Of a stretch of DNA of 64,000 nucleotides, positions 1 to 9,390 are shown piece by piece (the stretch's first letter is position 1; the number at the start of each line of letters is the position of its first letter). This DNA comes from Bacteroidales bacterium (lineage in GTDB: Bacteria; Bacteroidota; Bacteroidia; Bacteroidales; F082), in the NCBI GenBank assembly GCA_023229245.1, contig JALNZU010000001.1:186001-250000 (forward strand), given 5' to 3'. A program made the position numbers and the translations under genes. The notes below the pieces were generated by a model that had not been told where the DNA came from, ran no database searches, and saw only the letters and a program-made list of their open reading frames with translations.

Positions 1-1637
1 TTCAACTCCCAGCGTGCCAGATCGTAAAGTATCTCCGGCAAGGGTATTGGTTTTTCAGGTATGGGCTCCAACAGTATATCTTTCTCAAAATCGCGGCTGA
101 ATTCAACCCCTACTGTTGTTTCAATAGCCGTTTTAGTGAAATAAAAATCTTTGTCAACTATGATCTCGTAGGTGGTATTTTTATCTAACTGAGAGCTGCC
201 AAACAAATAATATCCCTTGTCATTGGTTCGTGTGCTGACGCTCATCCCATTTGATCCAACCAGACGTACACTGGCATCCTCCACATACTGAAGGGTTTTT
301 TCATCTTTGATTGTTCCGGCCAAAGTAAACAATACCGGTGGTTCAATAAAGGAATATAAATTATCAATTCCTCTGATATTGTCACGGTTGCTTGCAAAAA
401 ACCCACGTTCTTCGGCAGGATGAAATATAATAGAGAAATCGTCTGCCGGTGAGTTGATTGGATATTTCAGATTTGTTGGTGCGCCCCAGTTTCCAGCAGT
501 ATCAATAACAGACACAAAAATATCGAATCCACCTAATCCACCGTGTCCGTTACTGGCAAAAAACAAGGTGGTATCGTTTCGCAGAAAAGGAAATATCTCA
601 TCACCTTTGGTATTGATCACCTCTCCCAGGTTCATTGGTCTGTTGAATCCCTGACTTGTGTTTTCACGTAGTGCTACCCATATATCTCTCCCTCCAAATC
701 CACCTTTACGTTCAGCTGAAAAATAAAGTATCAGTTCATTGCTGCTTAGGGTAGGATGGCCGATTACATCTAAGCTATCAATACCACGTATCTGCAGTAA
801 TGAAGGTGGTCCCCAGCCTCTTCCCGAACGGGTGCTGGTATATATCTGGCATCCGGAGCTATGCTGAGGGGTGTTTTTGCATCGGGTGAAGTACAAAGTT
901 GTAAAGCTACTGTTCATAAACGGTGCTCCTTCATTGCCTTCGGTATTGATAATTTCATCGTTGTCTATCAATACTGGTGTGCTCCATTGTTGGTTTCTAT
1001 CGAGGCGGCTGCGGTACAGATCACTAAAGTTTTGATCTGTCCAGCGGTCTTTTTCTTTTCCTGTTGACCCGTCACGAGTTGAAGTAAATATGATCTCGTT
1101 ATAATTTTCTGAGGCCCATGCGGGTGCAAAATCGGCTGCACGTGAGTTGAGTTTTTTTAGCAGCTCAACCTCAAAACGGGATGGATTTTCCAACCATTCG
1201 GCTGCCAGGCTGGCTGTCTCGGCACCTAATCGCCCACGCGGATCATCGGGTTGTCTTTCTGTATAAAGTTGATAATACTCAATAGATTCCTCAAACTTTT
1301 GATTCATCTTGAGCAAGTCAGCATAGATGAGGTATATCTCTGGATATCGATCTACCAAATCAGTACGCAACACCCGTTTATAGGTTGCTTCAGCACGTTT
1401 GGTACTTCCGGTAAACCGATAACATTCGGCCATACGGTATGATATCCGGCTCCGCTCATCGCTGTTTCGTTTTACCTTTCCGTAGGCTTTCTTATACCTG
1501 TCTAATGCCAACGAATACTGATGCCGCTCAAAAGCTTCATCGGCACTACGGGATACATTGCGTTGCGCATGCAGTTCTAATGAAGGTGCCCATAAAAGAG
1601 CTATCAAAATACTAAATGTGAAAAGAGGATGTTTCAT
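1..1637 (-). CDS. PorE-like OmpA-family protein (TPR, WD40/PD40, CRD), C-terminus cut by window edge
   Basis: The reading frame is open from the ATG at 1637 to the window edge with no stop, so the C-terminus is missing. The start gives a signal peptide ending near an Ala-Gln site (about residue 23). It is followed by a TPR-like helical region (about 25-130) and a run of PD40/WD40-like beta-propeller strands, including the repeated motifs LYFSAERKGG, FFASNGHGG and FFASNRDN. A carboxypeptidase-regulatory-like domain with the DKGYYLFG signature comes next, and the last visible residues, ILYDLARWEL, look like the first strand of an OmpA domain. This order matches PorE, the T9SS protein that anchors the trans-envelope complex to peptidoglycan. 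Bacteroidota carry several OmpA/PD40 paralogs, so PorE identity is an inference. It lies 29 bases downstream of tatA and may share its transcript. Confidence 0.75.
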   Translation of the reverse strand, partial: MKHPLFTFSILIALLWAPSLELHAQRNVSRSADEAFERHQYSLALDRYKKAYGKVKRNSDERSRISYRMAECYRFTGSTKRAEATYKRVLRTDLVDRYPEIYLIYADLLKMNQKFEESIEYYQLYTERQPDDPRGRLGAETASLAAEWLENPSRFEVELLKKLNSRAADFAPAWASENYNEIIFTSTRDGSTGKEKDRWTDQNFSDLYRSRLDRNQQWSTPVLIDNDEIINTEGNEGAPFMNSSFTTLYFTRCKNTPQHSSGCQIYTSTRSGRGWGPPSLLQIRGIDSLDVIGHPTLSSNELILYFSAERKGGFGGRDIWVALRENTSQGFNRPMNLGEVINTKGDEIFPFLRNDTTLFFASNGHGGLGGFDIFVSVIDTAGNWGAPTNLKYPINSPADDFSIIFHPAEERGFFASNRDNIRGIDNLYSFIEPPVLFTLAGTIKDEKTLQYVEDASVRLVGSNGMSVSTRTNDKGYYLFGSSQLDKNTTYEIIVDKDFYFTKTAIETTVGVEFSRDFEKDILLEPIPEKPIPLPEILYDLARWEL

Positions 1638-1666
1638 TCCACTATATGCAGTTTAAAGACAAACGG

Positions 1667-2053
1667 TCATTCGTCTGTATTATTGGATATTATTTCGTTT
1701 TCACCTTGATTTTCGTTTCCCTCTTGGGAAGCTCCGGCAGAAGGTTGATCAGGCTGTTCCATACTGACGCTGTCTTCTGGCGGGCTGATCACTGGCGCAA
1801 CAGAAGTATCAACAGATGTTTTTGATGTGAGACTTTTTTCATGTAACAACTCATCCATGCGGGTTTCACGCTCTATCTTTTGAATCTCTTTGTCGATCTC
1901 ATTTTTAAAACCAGCCGAAGCTCGTTTCATTTCATTAATAGTCTTACCTAATGTCCGGGCCACTTCAGGCAATCGTTTGGGACCTAAAACCACAAATAAC
2001 ACCAACAAGATGACAACCAATTCACCGGTACCTATATTAAAAAACAACAGCAT
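1667..2053 (-). CDS. tatA: Twin-arginine translocase subunit TatA/TatB family
   Basis: This 128-residue protein has the TatA/B layout: a short N-terminus with a GTGEL motif, one membrane helix (about residues 10-23), a GPKRLPE hinge, and an amphipathic helix starting VARTLGKTINEM. A charged tail follows, ending in a Gln/Glu/Asn-rich region. TatA and TatB proteins form the pore and receptor parts of the Tat pathway, which exports folded, often cofactor-bearing proteins. The long acidic tail makes it somewhat TatB-like, but Bacteroidota usually use TatA/E-type proteins for both roles. No tatC is in the window. It is followed closely by the porE-like gene and preceded by a -7 box at 2075-2082. 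Confidence 0.88.
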   Translation of the reverse strand: MLLFFNIGTGELVVILLVLFVVLGPKRLPEVARTLGKTINEMKRASAGFKNEIDKEIQKIERETRMDELLHEKSLTSKTSVDTSVAPVISPPEDSVSMEQPDQPSAGASQEGNENQGENEIISNNTDE

Positions 2054-2074
2054 GATGCGTATTTTTTAGAAAAA

Positions 2075-2082
2075 CAAAAATA
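2075..2082 (-). promoter_or_regulatory. Putative -7 box for tatA
   Basis: On the minus strand this reads TATTTTTG, matching the Bacteroidota -7 consensus TAnnTTTG, 22 bases upstream of the tatA ATG. A TTG is present 23 bases further upstream, slightly wider than the usual 19-21 spacing. Confidence 0.45.
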
Positions 2083-2115
2083 AGCATTTGATTACTCCCT
2101 TGCTTCAAATAGAAC

Positions 2116-2152
2116 AAAAAAGCCCGAACTGGTTTGCAGTCGGGCATTTTTT
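2116..2152 (-). terminator. Rho-independent terminator of secDF
   Basis: GCCCG (2122-2126) pairs with CGGGC (2141-2145), with an additional ACTG/CAGT pairing inside the loop. The stem is flanked by an A-run on the left and a T-run on the right, so it could act in both directions. It lies just after the secDF stop on the minus strand. Confidence 0.8.
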
Positions 2153-2176
2153 ATTACAAGGTATTGCAAAAATATA

Positions 2177-5100
2177 TTAACTTCTTTTTGATTTTAAAGC
2201 GGCTTTCTTATCAGACGCTACAGCTGCCTTAACCTCCTGACGATGCAACAGATCATACACTATAGCACTGGCATTAAAGACGGAGGAATAAGTACCGAAT
2301 ATTACCCCCATCAACAATGCAAACACAAAGCCACGGATCACCTCACCTCCAAAGAGTGCAATAATCAAAAGTACTACTATGGTTGTTCCCGATGTATTGA
2401 TCGTACGGCTTAAAGTTTGATTGATGCTGTCATTAATGGTAGTTTTGATAGGACGCTTGGGGAAGAGTCGTATATTCTCACGTATTCGGTCAAACACTAT
2501 CACGGTATCGTTGATGGAGTACCCAATAATCGTCAATATAGCTGCAATAAACGACTGGTCAACTTCCATACTGAATGGCAACACATTATAGAAGAGCGAA
2601 AACAGCCCTAACACAATAATGGTATCGTGTGCCAGAGGTATCAGGCCTCCCAGACCAAACTGCCATCTGCGGAAGCGCACTGCAATATATACAAAGATGA
2701 TGATAAGCGAGAAAGTAATTGCTAATAAGGCTTTATTGCGTATATCGTCAGCTATGGTAGGTCCTATTTTCTGTGAGCTCAATATACCGATAAATTTATC
2801 GGAGGCTTCTTCGTCTGTAGTGAACTGATTATAGGTTATAGATTCTTCGTATAAGTCTTTAAGGCCGTTATAGAGCATAGTTTGAATGATAGTATCAGCT
2901 TCTTTTCCTTCTTCTTCTATCATAAATTTAGTAGTGATCTTCACCTGCCTGTTAGGCCCGAATGTTTTCACCTCCGGTGTAGCCTCAGTAAACTCATTGG
3001 CAAGTGCCACTCGTACCTCATTGACTGTAACGTCTTTATCGAAACGCACCAAGTAAGTACGTCCGCCAGAGAAGTCAATGCCGAAGTTCAGTCCGCGGAA
3101 AGTGAGCGATCCTAAGCTGATTATGATTATAACAGCTGAAAAGAGATAAGCTTTTTTACGCATTCCAATAAAGTCGATATTCGTTTGAGCTAAAAATCTT
3201 AGTCCAAACTTCGATCCGAACACTATTTTCTTATTATTGTCTAACAGATAAATAAAGACCATTCTGGAGATAAATATGGATGTAAATAGTGAGGTGAGTA
3301 AGCCAATGATAAGTGTAGTGGCGAAGCCTTGTACTGGTCCTGTTCCGAAAGTATAAAGGACTATCCCTGTAAGCAAAGTAGTTACGTTACCGTCAATAAT
3401 AGCTGAATACGCATTTTTATATCCGTCTTCAATAGCTAATCGCATTCCTTTTCCAAGTCGTATCTCTTCTTTGATACGTTCAAAAATGATCACGTTGGCA
3501 TCTACTGCCATACCCAGGGTAAGCACTATACCGGCTATGCCGGGTAAGGTAAGCACGGCACCTAATGAAGCTAATACACCAAAGAGGAAGAATACATTGG
3601 TAAACAGGGCAATGTCGGCTACCAAACCGGATTTTTGGTAAAACACGAACAGATATATCATGACCATTATAAAAGCCAATACGAACGACCATAATCCAGC
3701 TGTTACTGCTTCGCGTCCGAGTGATGGTCCTACTACTGCTTCTTCCATGATACGGGATGGGGCAGGTAGTTTACCGGCTTTCAGTATATTAGCAAGGTCC
3801 AGAGCTTCTTCTATGCTCATCTCACCTCCGCTGATAGATGAGCGGCCACTGGGAATTTCATCATTCACAACAGGATATGAATACACATAATCGTCCAATA
3901 CGATGGCTATCTGTCGGCCAATATTTTCACCTGTCAGGCGCTTCCATATTTTAGCTCCTTCATTATTCATCTGAATAGATACCTCTACCCTTCCATTCTG
4001 ATCATAATCCTGACGGGCATCTACTATCACCTCACCACCTAACGCAGCTTTATTGTCGCGTGAAGTTTTTAAAGCAACCAACTCAAGCACACCGGGTTGC
4101 CCTGTAGCAGCGCCACGTGGTTTAACTGTCCAAACTAATTTCATATTACGCGGGAAGACACTCTCTACCTTACGGAGCATATTGTTCACACGGGCTGTGT
4201 CTTTCACTAATGCACTTCCAACACGAGCTGTATTACCCGGGAAGAACCTGCCTTGCTCATCCTGCATATAAGAAGGCATCAGATACGCATACAATGGATT
4301 GGCCTTTGCATACTCTTCAAAGCTCTGTTCGGCACTTGCAGTTGTATCGGTTTCCAATTGTTCCAGCAAGCTTTTTTCAGTGGTATCACTCAACGCACTT
4401 TCTATGGAGTCCGACTGTTGCCCGGGCTGTTCTTCTGTCATCTCCACCTCTAAAGGTGTTTGATCAATTATTTCTTCCGTTGTTTGTTCTTCAGCTTCAG
4501 GCTGTTCGACTAACCTTGAATTGGCTTCTTCGAAATAAGTATATACTTCTGAGAAGTTATATGTTTCCCAGAACTCAAGCTGTGCGGTACCCTGCAAAAG
4601 CTTTCTGACCCGTTTCGGGTCTTTTATACCGGGTAACTCAACCAATATTCTACCTGAGGTAGCTAACTTTTGAATATTAGGTTGTGTAACCCCGAAACGG
4701 TCAATACGGGTACGTAAGATCTGAAAAGTACGGTCTAAGGCAGCATCGGATTCCTGACGTATCATAGATAACACCTCTGAATTGGTTGAGTTGGTGGTGA
4801 TACCTTTATCCTTAAACTCGAACAAAAATATAGAAGCTAATCGTGCATTAGGATCAATGCGTTCAAAGGCTTCGCCAAAAAGAGTTACATAGTCTTTTTG
4901 ACTGCTCCGCTGATTGATAGTAGCCTGTTCAATTGCCTCAAGAAAGATTGGGTCTTTACTATGTCCGGAGAGAGCTGTGATAATATCCCTAACCGATACT
5001 TCCAAAACCACGTTCATACCACCTTTGAGGTCAAGCCCAAGGTTGATTTCACGCTCTTTCGCTTTGCGATACGTATATTTACCTATCAACAGATTGAGTA

Positions 5101-5347
5101 CCACCTCGTTTTCAACCGAATCAAGATAATATGTTTCCCTGGATTCTACGATTGAATCAAGAAGATATTTATACAATAAATCATCACCCCTGGCAAGTTC
5201 GTCAGCTAGCTGCGAGGCTGCTTCACTTTTGGCAAACTCTTGCGCTTTACGCTCTACTCTTGATGCTACAAAAGTGAACGAAAGCTGATAAAGTGAAACA
5301 ATTGCCAAAGCAATTGCGAAAACCTTAATAGCTCCTTTATTCTGCAT
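2177..5347 (-). CDS. secDF: SecDF fused protein translocase subunit
   Basis: At 1056 residues this is a single-chain fusion of SecD and SecF, the usual Bacteroidota form. These RND-type subunits use the proton or sodium gradient to complete Sec-dependent export in the inner membrane. Residues 106-110 carry the SecD DLKGG motif. The SecD membrane part contains AVDANVIIFERIKEE, the SecF periplasmic start contains GIDFSGGRTYL, and the SecF membrane part contains SINDTVIVFDRIREN. Between about residues 280 and 370 there is a Glu/Gln/Thr-rich insert, common in this phylum but variable in sequence. It has its own promoter (5402-5432) and terminator, so it is probably monocistronic. Confidence 0.97.
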   Translation of the reverse strand: MQNKGAIKVFAIALAIVSLYQLSFTFVASRVERKAQEFAKSEAASQLADELARGDDLLYKYLLDSIVESRETYYLDSVENEVVLNLLIGKYTYRKAKEREINLGLDLKGGMNVVLEVSVRDIITALSGHSKDPIFLEAIEQATINQRSSQKDYVTLFGEAFERIDPNARLASIFLFEFKDKGITTNSTNSEVLSMIRQESDAALDRTFQILRTRIDRFGVTQPNIQKLATSGRILVELPGIKDPKRVRKLLQGTAQLEFWETYNFSEVYTYFEEANSRLVEQPEAEEQTTEEIIDQTPLEVEMTEEQPGQQSDSIESALSDTTEKSLLEQLETDTTASAEQSFEEYAKANPLYAYLMPSYMQDEQGRFFPGNTARVGSALVKDTARVNNMLRKVESVFPRNMKLVWTVKPRGAATGQPGVLELVALKTSRDNKAALGGEVIVDARQDYDQNGRVEVSIQMNNEGAKIWKRLTGENIGRQIAIVLDDYVYSYPVVNDEIPSGRSSISGGEMSIEEALDLANILKAGKLPAPSRIMEEAVVGPSLGREAVTAGLWSFVLAFIMVMIYLFVFYQKSGLVADIALFTNVFFLFGVLASLGAVLTLPGIAGIVLTLGMAVDANVIIFERIKEEIRLGKGMRLAIEDGYKNAYSAIIDGNVTTLLTGIVLYTFGTGPVQGFATTLIIGLLTSLFTSIFISRMVFIYLLDNNKKIVFGSKFGLRFLAQTNIDFIGMRKKAYLFSAVIIIISLGSLTFRGLNFGIDFSGGRTYLVRFDKDVTVNEVRVALANEFTEATPEVKTFGPNRQVKITTKFMIEEEGKEADTIIQTMLYNGLKDLYEESITYNQFTTDEEASDKFIGILSSQKIGPTIADDIRNKALLAITFSLIIIFVYIAVRFRRWQFGLGGLIPLAHDTIIVLGLFSLFYNVLPFSMEVDQSFIAAILTIIGYSINDTVIVFDRIRENIRLFPKRPIKTTINDSINQTLSRTINTSGTTIVVLLIIALFGGEVIRGFVFALLMGVIFGTYSSVFNASAIVYDLLHRQEVKAAVASDKKAALKSKRS

Positions 5348-5401
5348 TTCTTAAAGTGTAATTAATTAACTTTCGTATAGTAACAATTTTTTTTGAGGGT
5401 G

Positions 5402-5432
5402 CAAAATTAGAATAATATTTAACAACTTCCAA
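5402..5432 (-). promoter_or_regulatory. Promoter of secDF (Bacteroidota -33/-7 type)
   Basis: On the minus strand a TTG (5432-5430) is followed after 20 bases by TAATTTTG (5409-5402), an excellent match to the Bacteroidota sigma consensus TTG-N19-20-TAnnTTTG. It would give a leader of about 50 bases before the secDF ATG. The 318-base divergent gap between secDF and the cytochrome gene holds this promoter and the one at 5622. Confidence 0.75.
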
Positions 5433-5621
5433 TATTTCAACGATTAATTGCGTAACCGAAAAACGTAAAACGCATACAAAGCTACCACTAAAAATTAGTT
5501 GAACAGAAAAATCATTCAGCAAACTAACCGAACAGGGATCATTTTATCTTAGCCAGGTTCTCTGCTTGAGAGTTGTATTAAAATTATTTAGAACCATTCT
5601 ATATAGTGTCTGAAAGTTTTC

Positions 5622-5629
5622 TAATTTTG
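5622..5629 (+). promoter_or_regulatory. Putative -7 box for the cytochrome c gene
   Basis: TAATTTTG lies 36 bases before the ATG at 5666 and matches TAnnTTTG. I see no convincing TTG at the expected -33 distance. Confidence 0.5.
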
Positions 5630-5665
5630 CCGCTCGTAATCCACTAATCTTTAATTGAATTTTTT

Positions 5666-6127
5666 ATGAAAAAACCACTGTTTATTTTACTAGGAAGCTT
5701 TGCCTTGGGGGTTTTGTTTTTAACCTCTTGTGGCGGTGATTCCTCTACTTCTGAAAAAAAGTCAGAAGCCAAATCGGAAGTTGTTACCGGCAATGATAAA
5801 GTTGTTGATCTTGGAGAAAAAATTTACAACGAAAAATGTATTGTATGCCATATGGCCAATGGAGAAGGAATGACCGGAGCTTTTCCATCCCTCAAGGATT
5901 CCGATCTGATCCGAGAAGACAAGAAAGCAGCTGTAGCTCAGGCTTTGAACGGTTCACCCGGCGGAAGCACCATCAAAGGCGTTCATTATAGTGCCCCTAT
6001 GCCACCGCAGGTCGATACCAAAGAAGAAGCCATTGCTGTGATCAACTATGTCTCCAATCATTTTGGAAATGACTTTGGCACTATAACTCTTGACGAGGTA
6101 GAAGATGTGGTCATAGACCCAAGATAA
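5666..6127 (+). CDS. Lipoprotein monoheme cytochrome c
   Basis: This 153-residue protein has a lipoprotein signal ending FLTSC (Cys22), then a Ser/Lys/Glu-rich linker. A single class I cytochrome c domain follows, with heme-binding CIVCH at residues 58-62 and a likely axial Met112 in SAPMPPQ. It would sit on the periplasmic face of a membrane and shuttle electrons between quinol-oxidising complexes and an oxidase or peroxidase. No oxidase gene is adjacent, so its partner is unknown. It is divergent from secDF and convergent with the glucosaminidase gene, sharing a bidirectional terminator. Confidence 0.9.
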   Translation: MKKPLFILLGSFALGVLFLTSCGGDSSTSEKKSEAKSEVVTGNDKVVDLGEKIYNEKCIVCHMANGEGMTGAFPSLKDSDLIREDKKAAVAQALNGSPGGSTIKGVHYSAPMPPQVDTKEEAIAVINYVSNHFGNDFGTITLDEVEDVVIDPR

Positions 6128-6150
6128 TTTTATCTGCAACATATATTCTT

Positions 6151-6184
6151 AATCCTTTCTGGCGTGTACGGGAAGGATTTTTTT
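6151..6184. terminator. Bidirectional terminator between cytochrome c and glucosaminidase genes
   Basis: AATCCTT (6151-6157) pairs with AAGGATT (6173-6179), followed by a T-run on the plus strand. It lies between two convergent stop codons, touching the stop of the minus-strand gene. Confidence 0.7.
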
Positions 6185-7148
6185 ATTTCAACAAGATACG
6201 AGTGCCTGCGGGAGGCTGTGTGCCCGGTATCAGCTCATTGATTTTATAGAGTCTTTTCAAACGAACACCATACAGCTGACTAACGGCATGCATGCTCTCG
6301 CCCTCACGCAACCAATGTTCTTTGTGAGTATGCGACTTTCGTCTTTTCTTTTCTAAGTAAACAATTTGGTTTACAGATAGTTGTTCACCTTTTTCAAACT
6401 CATTATATTTGACGATCTGCCAGCTGAAGATATTAAACTCGGCAGCCAATGAACTGATTTGATCATTCTCGTAAGCAAAAATTAATTTTCTCCCATTGTT
6501 CTGATGCACAAAGCGTCCGGAATCTGATTTTGCCACCACTTCAAAGTCGGAAGGATTGACTGCTATGAACTCATGACTTTCCTTTTCAACAGGCTCTGCC
6601 TCTACCGCTTGTTCGCGTTTACGACCTTTGAGGGCTTGAGTGTCATACTTGAACAGCTCATACCTTTCAATAATACGTATCAACAATTCGGGATAGCGCG
6701 GATTGGTTGCATATCCGGCTTTGCTCAACCCATGCGACCAAGCTTTATAATCAGTGATTTCCAACCCGAAAAGAAACGCATATCGTGGCCGTTGCGTCAG
6801 AAACAACGAATGATCATGATACGATTGTTCAGGGTTTTTATACTTTCGAAAACATTCATTTTTTTCGTCATCATCCATATAAAACGTTTTACCCTTCCAG
6901 CCTACATGGCATTTGATACCGAAGTGGTTGTTGGCTTCACGAGCCAGACGACTGTTTCCGCTGCCCGATTCAAGAATACCCTGCGCCAAAGTAATAGAAG
7001 CTGGTATCTTATATTCTTTCATTTTGTCAACAGCAATTTTTTTATATTGATTGATATAAGCTTCTGTTGAAATACGTTCCTGGCTGTAACCCATACTATG
7101 TCCTAACAGAAAAACAATATACAGTAACACTATCAGTTTTTGTTTCAT
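6183..7148 (-). CDS. Glucosaminidase-domain (GH73) peptidoglycan hydrolase with LysM
   Basis: After a signal peptide (about residues 1-22), this 321-residue protein has a GH73-type N-acetylglucosaminidase domain. The catalytic-type Glu is in GILESGSGNS, followed by the family pattern NNHFGIKC and a W-K-G-K-T stretch. The C-terminal half has a degenerate LysM region (about residues 220-270) and a final LysM (about 275-321) beginning EHWLREGESMHAVS. It should cleave the glycan strands of peptidoglycan in the periplasm, acting in cell separation or wall turnover. It lies 28 bases downstream of gpsA. Confidence 0.9.
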   Translation of the reverse strand: MKQKLIVLLYIVFLLGHSMGYSQERISTEAYINQYKKIAVDKMKEYKIPASITLAQGILESGSGNSRLAREANNHFGIKCHVGWKGKTFYMDDDEKNECFRKYKNPEQSYHDHSLFLTQRPRYAFLFGLEITDYKAWSHGLSKAGYATNPRYPELLIRIIERYELFKYDTQALKGRKREQAVEAEPVEKESHEFIAVNPSDFEVVAKSDSGRFVHQNNGRKLIFAYENDQISSLAAEFNIFSWQIVKYNEFEKGEQLSVNQIVYLEKKRRKSHTHKEHWLREGESMHAVSQLYGVRLKRLYKINELIPGTQPPAGTRILLK

Positions 7149-7176
7149 AGCAGGCAGGTATAGGATACAGGTGCTG

Positions 7177-8178
7177 TTATTCGTTCAGGATACGGCTTAC
7201 AAACTTTTGAATATCATAATCGGTATTAAACACCTTATAAAGCTCAGATAGAAGTGGATATTGCTCATCAGGCCGGCAACATGAACGCAACAGCTCGTAA
7301 AACACATTGACAGCTATACGTCCTTCCAATACTACCTTATCAGATATTCCTCTGGTAAAAAATCCTTTTCCTATCAATAAGCCCAGCGTACGGTTACGAC
7401 TCAGGTCGTTTAAGGCAGTAAGAGAAAAATCGCCAAAGCCACAATAATTAAACAAAGTAGCATCCCTACCCCCAAAATAATGGATCAGTTGTCGCATTTC
7501 ATTGACAGACCTGGCCAAAACGAGCGAACGCAGGTTAGGAGAATCAAAGTTAGCATCTACTATACCAATGACAATCGCATAAATATTTTTGAGAATACTG
7601 GCATATTCCACTCCCTTTAAATCGTCTGTAAAATCAAGATACACAGTTGTATTGGCAAATAAACTGTTAAAAGTGCCAAAACAAGCCGGGTCTGATGCAG
7701 CAACAGTAAAAGCAGTAGGTTGGCTGTATATGATCTCACGGGCAAAAGAAGGGCCTTTCATCACAGCTACTGTATTCGGCATGATCTGCTTCAGAGAATC
7801 AGGTATCAATTGATTATCACGACCAAAACCTTTGGCAAGATTAACCAAAACTGTCTGAGGTGAAATCAAGTGGGAATGAGTTTCCAAATAATCGGTTACA
7901 GCTACTGAGGGCAATGCCAGAAAAATCAAATCAGCCTGCGGTAAAATAGATTTGTCGGATGTAGCTCTAAGACGGGTATCTAATCGAAAATTAGGGAAAT
8001 ACTTGCTATTGATATGTACTGCATTTATTGATTCAACCACTTCGGGTTCTATTGACAGCAAATGGATAGTCAGCTCTTTGTTGTGAGCCAGAATATTACC
8101 CAATGCTGTTGCAATCGCACCACTTCCAATAAAAACAATACGCTTCCCGTACACTGAGGCTTGAGGTTCCTTACTCAT
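7177..8178 (-). CDS. gpsA: NAD(P)H-dependent glycerol-3-phosphate dehydrogenase
   Basis: This cytosolic enzyme reduces dihydroxyacetone phosphate to sn-glycerol-3-phosphate, the backbone for phospholipid synthesis. The 333-residue length is typical. The Rossmann motif GSGAIATALG is near residue 18, the substrate region MKGPSFAREI is mid-protein, and the catalytic lysine is expected in SILKNIYAIVIG. The C-terminal helical domain contains a version of the RNRTLG pattern that positions substrate phosphate. It sits between the glycosyltransferase gene (183 bases upstream) and the glucosaminidase gene. Confidence 0.95.
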   Translation of the reverse strand: MSKEPQASVYGKRIVFIGSGAIATALGNILAHNKELTIHLLSIEPEVVESINAVHINSKYFPNFRLDTRLRATSDKSILPQADLIFLALPSVAVTDYLETHSHLISPQTVLVNLAKGFGRDNQLIPDSLKQIMPNTVAVMKGPSFAREIIYSQPTAFTVAASDPACFGTFNSLFANTTVYLDFTDDLKGVEYASILKNIYAIVIGIVDANFDSPNLRSLVLARSVNEMRQLIHYFGGRDATLFNYCGFGDFSLTALNDLSRNRTLGLLIGKGFFTRGISDKVVLEGRIAVNVFYELLRSCCRPDEQYPLLSELYKVFNTDYDIQKFVSRILNE

Positions 8179-8361
8179 AAAATTTAGTCTTTAACAGATA
8201 TGCGAAAATACATGTTTTACATCATCACAAACGGAATTGCCTGTTTTCTAAAGCGGTTTTACATTCCTGTTTTCATAGAACTCATAGGAGTATATCAGGT
8301 AATTTTCATTTTTTGTACCAAGCTTCCGCATAACATATTTCATGTTCTAATAGTCGGTTTG

Positions 8362-9390
8362 TCAGGAAATGGATCGTATCGCCTCCAACAAGAGATTGAT
8401 TCTGTTGATACAGCTAAACCTGACAAGCACTGTATCGGCTATATGTCGTTGTTCTGCTTCGCTTTTCCGACACGCCGTCTGTATTGCGTCAACAGCTTCA
8501 TCCACATTCAGATTTTTGATAAGAAGGCCGTTGCTTGATGCAAGTATTTCGGCTAAGCCACCAGTTTGATGTGCTACCGGAAAACATCCTGCCGCTATTC
8601 CTTCCAAAACAGATAATCCAAACGATTCATGTCTTGAAAACTGACATACTACTTTGGATCGCATAAAATACTCCCGTAATTCTGACTGAGGAACAGGCCC
8701 GACCAAATGCGTGTTTGCTGATTTTCTTTCCATCAACCAATCATACGCTTCAGCTTGAACACCTATAATAGTAAATTGAGTGTCGGGCAAGAGCCGGGCG
8801 ATCTGGATCAAAAAGTCTATCCCTTTCACAAACAGCGTCTTGACTGAATCTGCCAGACAAACACTCACTACACCATCCCTGATATGGGTTGATGCAATTC
8901 TGATTTCAAAATCGGTATCATAACAATTCGGGACTATATGCGATTTACCGACAAGGGTCGGGTTTATATTTTTAATCAGCTGATTAAGCGTATGTTGCGT
9001 AACGGGCAACAGCAAATGCGCAAATCGTGTAGCTAAATGCACACTGATCCGTCCTAACAAGCGGGTTTTGGTTCCGTATTTTAAATCCGGATCATAAGCA
9101 GCATCCACCCCACCTATCACTAAGATACTTTTCTTACCATACACCCGGGATAGTAACACCGGAAGCACTGCATGAAAGTCGGCAAACCAAACATATACGA
9201 AATCGGCGCTCCGCAAATTTCTTACTAAAAACATCAACTCACGCCATAGTTCTTTGATCACTTGCAGCCCTTTGCGATGTTGGAAAGCAAAGGATTTTAC
9301 TTGATAATGATTCGATAAAAGTTCTTCATCCTTAAGGATAAATGTGGAGGCAACCAATCGAATATAAAGTATCTTTTTATCTGTGTGCAT
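8362..9390 (-). CDS. Glycosyltransferase family 4 (GT-B fold)
   Basis: The 342-residue protein lacks a signal peptide and has the GT-B two-domain look. The C-terminal donor-binding domain carries SRHESFGLSVLEGIAAGC followed by TGGLAEIL, the E-x7-E type signature of GT4 retaining transferases. The N-terminal half contains DFVYVWFADFHA and ILVIGGVDAAYDP, seen in enzymes acting on lipid-linked or surface glycans. Substrate cannot be read from the sequence. Its start overlaps the end of the YihY gene by 14 bases, suggesting coupled translation. Confidence 0.88.
   Translation of the reverse strand: MHTDKKILYIRLVASTFILKDEELLSNHYQVKSFAFQHRKGLQVIKELWRELMFLVRNLRSADFVYVWFADFHAVLPVLLSRVYGKKSILVIGGVDAAYDPDLKYGTKTRLLGRISVHLATRFAHLLLPVTQHTLNQLIKNINPTLVGKSHIVPNCYDTDFEIRIASTHIRDGVVSVCLADSVKTLFVKGIDFLIQIARLLPDTQFTIIGVQAEAYDWLMERKSANTHLVGPVPQSELREYFMRSKVVCQFSRHESFGLSVLEGIAAGCFPVAHQTGGLAEILASSNGLLIKNLNVDEAVDAIQTACRKSEAEQRHIADTVLVRFSCINRINLLLEAIRSIS

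Noticed and set aside
4440..4640. Low-complexity Glu/Gln region in SecDF as a possible frameshift or insertion
   Set aside because: The frame is continuous and such an insert is common in Bacteroidota SecDF.
5337..5522. Small minus-strand open frame upstream of secDF
   Set aside because: It spans the secDF promoter and overlaps its start; no coding signal or family.
8200..8538. Plus-strand open frame of 112 codons near gpsA
   Set aside because: Mostly antisense to the glycosyltransferase gene; no recognisable domain.
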